This document shows positions 59,838 to 64,000 of a stretch of DNA of 64,000 nt, piece after piece (positions within the stretch are counted from its first letter, which is position 1; each line of letters starts with the position of its first letter). The notes under the pieces were generated by a model. It saw nothing but the letters and a program-made list of their open reading frames with translations, was not told the DNA's origin and ran no database searches. Source of the stretch: Pontibacillus halophilus JSM 076056 = DSM 19796 (lineage in GTDB: Bacteria; Bacillota; Bacilli; Bacillales; BH030062); NCBI RefSeq assembly GCF_000425205.1, contig NZ_AULI01000014.1, positions 16,833 to 80,832 on the forward strand, given 5' to 3'. Position numbers and translations under genes: made by a program.

Positions 59838-60648
59838 CTTTCTTCCCCCTCCAATTCCAACTTTTCGTATCCTCTTTTTGGTTTCCCTCGAGTTCTTTCG
59901 TTAAGATATCACGCAATGTTTCTTGATCAATATCACGGTGCAATTCTCCATTCTTCGTACAGGAGATATTCCCTGTCTCCTCTGAGACGATTAACGTTAA
60001 GGCATCTGTCACTTCACTTATTCCCATGGCAGCGCGGTGTCTGGTTCCTAGCTCTTTAGAGATAAATGGACTTTCCGACAATGGTAAATAACACGCTGCG
60101 GCTGTAATCTCATCACCTTGGATGATAACGGCTCCATCATGAAGCGGGGTGTTTGGAATAAAGATGTTTGTCAGCAACTCATTCGTAAGTTGACCGCCAA
60201 TCGGAATTCCAGTTTCAACATATTCACTCATGCCCGTTTCCCGTTCAATAGAGATCAGTGCACCGATGCGCCGCTTTGCCATGTAGTTCATAGACTTCAT
60301 AATATGGTCTACAGAACGCTTTACATGGTCATCTTCAGCAGCTGAATTTCGCTGAAAGAAGCTGCCTCTCCCTAATTGTTCAAGTGCCCGCCTAAGTTCA
60401 GGCTGGAATAAAATAATGACACCAAGAAATCCCCAGGTCATTGCCTGACTCATGAGCCAATTGAGTGTATTTAGCTGGAGAAAGTAGCTAATTACCCAAA
60501 TCCCAAGAACAACGAAAATCCCTTTTAACAGCTGTACGGCTTTCGTCCCCCGTATCAGCATGATTAGTTTATATAAAACAAACCAGACAAGGGCTATATC
60601 TGCAATAATTCGTATGTATTTCAGTACATCCGCTCCCCCATCAAGCAT
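59830..60648 (-). CDS. cdaA: Diadenylate cyclase CdaA
   Basis: A 272-residue membrane enzyme that makes the second messenger cyclic di-AMP from two ATP and so governs potassium and osmolyte balance and cell-wall integrity. Three helices at about 10-75 are followed by LRRALEQLGRG and the DAC domain with catalytic LHDGAVII and GTRHRAAMG. The usual cdaA-cdaR-glmM order is kept. ATG at 60648 has GGAAG about eight bases before it; a longer frame adds only seven residues. Confidence 0.94.
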   Translation of the reverse strand: MLDGGADVLKYIRIIADIALVWFVLYKLIMLIRGTKAVQLLKGIFVVLGIWVISYFLQLNTLNWLMSQAMTWGFLGVIILFQPELRRALEQLGRGSFFQRNSAAEDDHVKRSVDHIMKSMNYMAKRRIGALISIERETGMSEYVETGIPIGGQLTNELLTNIFIPNTPLHDGAVIIQGDEITAAACYLPLSESPFISKELGTRHRAAMGISEVTDALTLIVSEETGNISCTKNGELHRDIDQETLRDILTKELEGNQKEDTKSWNWRGKKDG

Positions 60649-60763
60649 GCCTACACTTCCTTTATACAATGTAATGGTAAAAATTCTAATATGAACACAC
60701 TATTAGTAGTATATCATAATTTCTTCAAGATAAATAACACACCCTTCCTACAATCCCTACTAC

Positions 60764-60796
60764 AAAAAAAGACTACTTTTGGAAGTAGTCTTTTTT
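60764..60796 (-). terminator. Terminator of the sigW-rsiW unit
   Basis: AAAAAAGACTACTT, loop TTG, GAAGTAGTCTTTTTT; it lies just after the rsiW stop on the minus strand and separates it from cdaA. Confidence 0.92.
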
Positions 60797-60797
60797 C

Positions 60798-61409
60798 CTA
60801 GTCTTCGATTGAGAAGATGGATTTTGCGGCGTTCTTAATGTTGTACCACATCCAGCCAAATACTTGATCAACTTGTTGTAGATCGCCAGTCACTTCGCCT
60901 GCACTTGCTTGCAAGGAATCACCGTTAACGACGACGACATCCCCATCAACCGTTCCATCGACTTTCACATCGCCATTCTTCACCACTAGGTCACCGTCCA
61001 CAGTTACTCCCTCTGGAACAATCACCGTATTGTCTTCAATGACAACCCCTTCTTGCTTAGACACGCTCAACTGTTGGTCTTGATTCCAGGTTGAGAATAC
61101 ACTGCCAAACATCAGAATCATAAAGATTGCCGCTGCAGTAATCATCGGATGGGCTTTGAGCCATCTCCCGTAACTCATTCTTTTCTTTTCTTTCGGTAAA
61201 CTGCTCATCACATTCATTGTAAAGCGGTCAGAAGGTTGTAATTCTTTCGAGCTCGCTAATATAGCATTCGTATGCTTCAACGATTGGAAATGCTCCTGAC
61301 ATGCCTTGCAATCCTGCAGATGTTGACGCAGTTCACGCTCTTCGTCTTTAGTTAACTCGTCATCTAAATATCTATGCATCAAAATGATTGCTTCATTTGA
61401 ACATTTCAT
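60798..61409 (-). CDS. rsiW: Anti-sigma-W factor RsiW
   Basis: A 203-residue single-pass membrane protein that binds sigma-W until regulated proteolysis releases it. The zinc-binding anti-sigma motif is His30-x3-Cys34-x2-Cys37 (QHLQDCKACQEH) with Cys3 as fourth ligand. The helix is at about 86-107. The outside part is a beta-helix-like stretch with VIVPEGVTVDGDLVV and DVKVDGTVDGDVVV repeats as in bactofilin-like proteins. ATG at 61409 has AAGGAG eight bases upstream. It lies 13 bases after sigW. Confidence 0.93.
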   Translation of the reverse strand: MKCSNEAIILMHRYLDDELTKDEERELRQHLQDCKACQEHFQSLKHTNAILASSKELQPSDRFTMNVMSSLPKEKKRMSYGRWLKAHPMITAAAIFMILMFGSVFSTWNQDQQLSVSKQEGVVIEDNTVIVPEGVTVDGDLVVKNGDVKVDGTVDGDVVVVNGDSLQASAGEVTGDLQQVDQVFGWMWYNIKNAAKSIFSIED

Positions 61410-61422
61410 TCCCATCACTCCT

Positions 61423-61986
61423 TTATAAATGACGAAGCTTCTTCCTTAATGCCTCTCGACCTCTGTGTATCCTCGTTTTCACGGTGCCGACAGGGATGTC
61501 TAGTATGTCACTAATCTCCTGTAGCGAATGTTCGTCTATGAATCGAAGGACAATGACCGATCGATACTTAGTCGGAAGGGAAAGAATCTCTTTGTGAATC
61601 GTTTCTTCTGTTTCTAAACTTTCAACTTCTTCTTCTGGTAGGGCTTGGTCAGCAGATAGCTGTGAGTACATCGTCAAGCCTTCTGTACCCTTTACCTCAG
61701 CATCCAAGAAATAATCTGGTTTCTTCTTACGTATTCGATCGATAGAAAGGTTCGTTGCAATCCGATAAAGCCATGTCGAGAATTTCCGGTTCTCATCAAA
61801 GGTATGGATATTTGTATACGCTCTTACGAATGCTTCTTGAGCAATGTCTTCTGCCTCATGCTGATTCCCTAACATCCGGTAACAGATATTGTATACTTTC
61901 CCCTGATAGAACGTGACTATTTCACTGAAGGCGGATTGGTCCCCTTTCTTGACCTGTTTAATTCGTTTTTTAATGATTGTCTCCAT
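61423..61986 (-). CDS. sigW: ECF sigma factor SigW
   Basis: A 187-residue extracytoplasmic-function sigma factor. Region 2 holds NQHEAEDIAQEAFVRAYTNI and FDENRKFSTWLYRIATNLSIDR, region 4 SLQEISDILDIPVGTVKTRIHRGREALRKKL. It directs the envelope- and antimicrobial-stress regulon in Bacillus. It sits in the usual sigW-rsiW-cdaA order and has an autoregulatory-type promoter. ATG follows GGAGG. Confidence 0.95.
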   Translation of the reverse strand: METIIKKRIKQVKKGDQSAFSEIVTFYQGKVYNICYRMLGNQHEAEDIAQEAFVRAYTNIHTFDENRKFSTWLYRIATNLSIDRIRKKKPDYFLDAEVKGTEGLTMYSQLSADQALPEEEVESLETEETIHKEILSLPTKYRSVIVLRFIDEHSLQEISDILDIPVGTVKTRIHRGREALRKKLRHL

Positions 61987-62022
61987 GTGCTATACCTCCG
62001 CCTTTTCTGCGGTTACTATCCA

Positions 62023-62049
62023 TACGAGAAGCAGCACCTGCAGGTTTCA
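62023..62049 (-). promoter_or_regulatory. Sigma-W-type promoter of sigW
   Basis: On the minus strand TGAAAC, a 17-base spacer and CGTA (CGTATG), about 37 bases before the start codon. This is the sigma-W consensus, consistent with positive autoregulation. Confidence 0.75.
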
Positions 62050-62176
62050 CTTTTCCTTTCCCTATTATAAAAAATTTTTTCTAATTATGGGCTATTTTTG
62101 TTTAAATATGTTTATGATTTTAAAAATGGGATATATAATATCTGAGGTATGTACAATCCTATCAGGAGGCGAGAAA

Positions 62177-62329
62177 ATGGGTGAACAAATCCTATCCCAA
62201 ATTGAATACTGTAGAGAAGAAATGGTGCAGCTTTCCACACACATGCCTTTGTCATCTAAAGAAGTAGTGGAAGTAAGCAAGCGTTTAGACACTCTACTTA
62301 ACCAATACGAATCATTAAGAGATAAATAA
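62177..62329 (+). CDS. Spo0E-like aspartyl-phosphate phosphatase
   Basis: A 50-residue protein with the two-helix Spo0E pattern: IEYCREEMVQLS, then SSKEVVEVSKRLDTLLNQY, where SKRLD replaces the common SQELD motif. Spo0E-like proteins dephosphorylate Spo0A-P or related regulators and so hold back sporulation. ATG follows AGGAGGCG. It is divergent from sigW with 190 bases between the starts. Confidence 0.85.
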   Translation: MGEQILSQIEYCREEMVQLSTHMPLSSKEVVEVSKRLDTLLNQYESLRDK

Positions 62330-62370
62330 GAAACAGCCCTCGGTTTTATCCATACCAAGAGCTGTTTCTA
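62329..62370. terminator. Bidirectional terminator, spo0E-like / rocF
   Basis: AGAAACAGC and GCTGTTTCT arms with partial inner pairing; TTATTTAT follows on the minus strand and TACTTTTG on the plus strand. Confidence 0.85.
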
Positions 62371-62380
62371 CTTTTGTCTT

Positions 62381-63283
62381 CTATTTCAATTTCTCTCCAA
62401 ATAAAGACCCCATCAATTCCACTGCAAGCGTCGCTGTTTTATTTTTCTCATCAAGTATTGGATTCACTTCTACAAATTCTGCAGAAGTAATCATACCGGC
62501 TTCCTGAAGCATCTCCATCGCTAAATGACTCTCTCGATAGCTTAATCCTCCTACAACGGGTGTGCCTACTCCAGGAGCTTCATTTGGGTCCAGGCCATCT
62601 AAATCCAAACTTAAATGAACCCCATCGGTCTTTTCCTTTAAGTATTGGATGGTTTCCTGAATCACCGCTGTCATTCCCATGCGGTCTACTTCATGCATGG
62701 AGAAGACTTTAATTCCACGTTCACGTATGAGCTCTTTCTCTCCACTGTCTAAAGACCGTGCCCCTATTATAACAATGTTCTCAGGTTTAATCTTTTCTCG
62801 ATAACCCCCAATCATTGTTAAATCGTCATGGCCTAAACCTAGGCTAACAGCCAGTGGCATCCCATGAATATTACCCGACGGGGATGTGTCACTCGTATTT
62901 AGATCCCCATGAGCATCGTACCAAATGACGCCTAAGTTTGAGTAATGACGTGCAATACCTGCTAGAGAACCAATCGCAATGCTATGATCTCCACCAAGTA
63001 TTAAAGGAAAGGCATCTCCCTCGATAATACGCTCCACTTTCTCAGCGAGGCGACGGTTTCCTTCAGCTACCTCATTCAGATTACGTAATCCATCCTGCAT
63101 CTGATTGCTCTTACGGTCTGGTGTAGGAATGTCTACATCACCATAGTCATCAATTATATATCCTAACTTCTCAAGTCTTTCAATCACTCCAGCATACCGA
63201 ATGGCGCTTGGTCCCATATTCACCCCACGGCGAAGTTGTCCTAAGTCCATTGGCACTCCTATAATCCCTAATTTCGTTTTCAT
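62381..63283 (-). CDS. rocF: Arginase
   Basis: A 300-residue manganese enzyme that splits arginine into ornithine and urea. Metal motifs are GGDHSIAIG, DAHGDLNT and SLDLDGLDP; the length is usual. The N-terminus MKTKLGIIGVPMDLGQLRRG and C-terminal VELMGSLFGEKLK match bacillary arginases. ATG at 63283 follows GGAGGGA. It stands alone between the spo0E-like gene and the tRNA array; no rocDE or RocR gene is near. Confidence 0.96.
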   Translation of the reverse strand: MKTKLGIIGVPMDLGQLRRGVNMGPSAIRYAGVIERLEKLGYIIDDYGDVDIPTPDRKSNQMQDGLRNLNEVAEGNRRLAEKVERIIEGDAFPLILGGDHSIAIGSLAGIARHYSNLGVIWYDAHGDLNTSDTSPSGNIHGMPLAVSLGLGHDDLTMIGGYREKIKPENIVIIGARSLDSGEKELIRERGIKVFSMHEVDRMGMTAVIQETIQYLKEKTDGVHLSLDLDGLDPNEAPGVGTPVVGGLSYRESHLAMEMLQEAGMITSAEFVEVNPILDEKNKTATLAVELMGSLFGEKLK

Positions 63284-63361
63284 TGAATCATCTCCCTCCA
63301 CTACTATTGTAGGCAGAATTCTGAAAATGACTCAACTCAACAAAACAATGAATAGATATAC

Positions 63362-63402
63362 GAAAAAAAAAGACCGCAAATCCGAAGATTTACGGTCTTT
63401 CG
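63362..63402 (-). terminator. Terminator of the tRNA array
   Basis: AAAGACCGTAAATC and GATTTGCGGTCTTT on the minus strand, followed by a long T run; it lies after the last tRNA gene. Confidence 0.92.
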
Positions 63403-63406
63403 TTTA

Positions 63407-63479
63407 TGGAGCCTAGCGGGATCGAACCGCTGACCTCCTGCGTGCAAAGCAGGCGCTCTCCCAGCTGAGCTAAGGCCCC
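63407..63479 (-). tRNA. tRNA-Ala(TGC)
   Basis: Complete cloverleaf: acceptor GGGGCCT/AGGCTCC, D arm AGCTCAGCTGGGAGAGCG, anticodon stem CCTGC/GCAGG with loop TTTGCAC, T arm GCGGTTCGATCCCGC. The discriminator is A; CCA is not encoded. Confidence 0.97.
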
Positions 63480-63485
63480 ATGTTT

Positions 63486-63560
63486 TGGAGCGAAAGACGG
63501 GATTCGAACCCGCGACCCCCACCTTGGCAAGGTGGTGTTCTACCGCTGAACTACTTTCGC
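63486..63560 (-). tRNA. tRNA-Gly(GCC)
   Basis: Complete cloverleaf with acceptor GCGAAAG/CTTTCGC, anticodon loop TTGCCAA and T arm GCGGGTTCGAATCCCG. The discriminator is T and CCA is encoded. Confidence 0.97.
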
Positions 63561-63563
63561 ATA

Positions 63564-63636
63564 TGAGCCATGAAGGATTCGAACCTTCGACCCTCTGATT
63601 AAAAGTCAGATGCTCTACCAACTGAGCTAATGGCTC
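63564..63636 (-). tRNA. tRNA-Lys(TTT)
   Basis: Complete cloverleaf with acceptor GAGCCAT/ATGGCTC, D arm AGCTCAGTTGGTAGAGC, anticodon loop CTTTTAA and T arm GAAGGTTCGAATCCTTC. The discriminator is A and CCA is not encoded. Confidence 0.97.
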
Positions 63637-63642
63637 AAATAA

Positions 63643-63717
63643 TGGCTGGGCCAGCTGGATTCGAACCAGCGATACACGGTACCAAAAACCGATGCCTTAC
63701 CACTTGGCTATGGCCCA
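63643..63717 (-). tRNA. tRNA-Gln(TTG)
   Basis: Complete cloverleaf with acceptor TGGGCCA/TGGCCCA, anticodon loop containing TTTTTGG with anticodon TTG, and T arm GCTGGTTCGAATCCAGC. The discriminator is G and CCA is encoded. Confidence 0.97.
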
Positions 63718-63791
63718 ATCATTAAGAGAAAAAACAAAAAATGAATGATACCTAATGGTTACAATCATTTTATCATTTAAATAAAATTGAA

Positions 63792-63877
63792 TGGTGGAGG
63801 GAGCAGGACTCGAACCTGCGAACTCAGAGAGAGCGGATTTACAGTCCGCCGCGTTTGGCCAACTTCGCTATCCCTCC
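63792..63877 (-). tRNA. tRNA-Tyr(GTA)
   Basis: Long variable arm type: acceptor GGAGGGA/TCCCTCC, anticodon GTA in loop CTGTAAA, variable arm after TCCG and T arm GCAGGTTCGAGTCCTGC. Discriminator A, CCA encoded. Confidence 0.97.
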
Positions 63878-63905
63878 ATCAAGGATGTTCCATATAAGCT
63901 GTTAC

Positions 63906-63982
63906 TGGTGCCGACCGAGGGACTCGAACCCCCAACCTACTGATTACAAGTCAGTTGCTCTGCCAGATTGAGCTAGGTCGGC
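63906..63982 (-). tRNA. tRNA-Thr(TGT)
   Basis: Complete cloverleaf with acceptor GCCGACC/GGTCGGC, anticodon loop CTTGTAA (anticodon TGT), T arm GGGGGTTCGAGTCCCTC. Discriminator A, CCA encoded. Confidence 0.97.
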
Positions 63983-63986
63983 ATAA

Positions 63987-64000
63987 TGGTGGAGGATGCA
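63987..64000 (-). tRNA. 3' end of a further tRNA, probably tRNA-Val
   Basis: Only the last 14 bases (acceptor strand ATCCTCC, discriminator A and CCA) are inside the window. They match the usual 3' end of bacillary tRNA-Val, which begins GGAGGAT; identity cannot be confirmed without the anticodon. Confidence 0.6.

Noticed and set aside
1..64000. CRISPR arrays, prophage, insertion sequences or rRNA genes
   Set aside because: No regularly spaced repeats, transposase or phage structural genes and no rRNA sequence were seen in any part of the window.

Overview
The window is about 64 kb of chromosome from a low-to-medium GC, endospore-forming Bacillaceae bacterium. The family-level signs are the sigW-rsiW-cdaA-cdaR-glmM-glmS block with a glmS ribozyme, a Spo0E-like phosphatase, YppG, YvbH and YwaC homologues, two YjcZ-type small proteins and a decayed small acid-soluble spore protein gene. 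The general look (acidic extracytoplasmic proteins, a GC-rich dispersed-repeat-like element) suggests a Halobacillus/Pontibacillus-like organism, but genus cannot be fixed from the sequence. I see no prophage, insertion sequence, CRISPR array or rRNA operon. Most genes are short transcription units with strong Shine-Dalgarno sites and clear intrinsic terminators, many shared by convergent genes.

Layout. 1-2.6 kb: start of a DEAD-box helicase (left edge), an EamA transporter, DegV and a 116-bp inverted-repeat element. 2.7-8.5 kb: MFS carrier, alpha/beta hydrolase, YppG, glutaredoxin-like protein, YhfK-like SDR, MhqR-like MarR regulator, methyltransferase and a VOC protein. 8.5-16 kb: an EcsAB/YthPQ-type ABC exporter, an acidic lipoprotein, a NarL-type two-component pair, a His-rich YtkA-like lipoprotein, a lipid kinase, YvbH and a phosphoesterase. 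16-26.5 kb: acyl-reductase/FabG pair, luciferase-like monooxygenase, a BMP lipoprotein fused in operon to a chemoreceptor, GNAT, methyltransferase, SIMPL, YetJ and MerR-TipAS genes. 26.6-35.3 kb: the most interesting stretch, a seven-gene membrane/redox operon (YnjB-like binding protein, two permeases, ATPase, TVP38 protein, CDP-alcohol phosphotransferase, FAD disulfide reductase), then a Crp/Fnr regulator, glutaredoxin, OsmC and thioredoxin. 35.4-54.8 kb: YjcZ pair, PopT, two DUF2254 proteins, a ZIP transporter, various oxidoreductases, MMPL exporter, PbuE-like/TrmB divergent pair, peroxiredoxin and the alarmone synthetase YwaC. 55-64 kb: glmS ribozyme-glmS, glmM, cdaR, cdaA, rsiW, sigW, spo0E-like gene, arginase and a tRNA array (Thr, Tyr, Gln, Lys, Gly, Ala, plus the 3' end of another).

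Main discovery. A perfect palindrome TGTAA-N6-TTACA occurs in front of three transcription units: the ABC/TVP38/reductase operon, osmC and the peroxiredoxin gene. In each it is centred 41.5-42.5 bases before the inferred start site, upstream of a good -10 box. That is the class II activator position of Crp/Fnr proteins. A Crp/Fnr gene without Fe-S cysteines sits between two of these units, and its recognition helix carries Ala where CRP/FNR have the Arg that reads the G of TGTGA, which fits an operator with A at that place. I propose a compact thiol/peroxide-stress regulon that also controls an uncharacterised transporter system.

All functions are inferred by reading translated sequence from memory of families; no searches were run.
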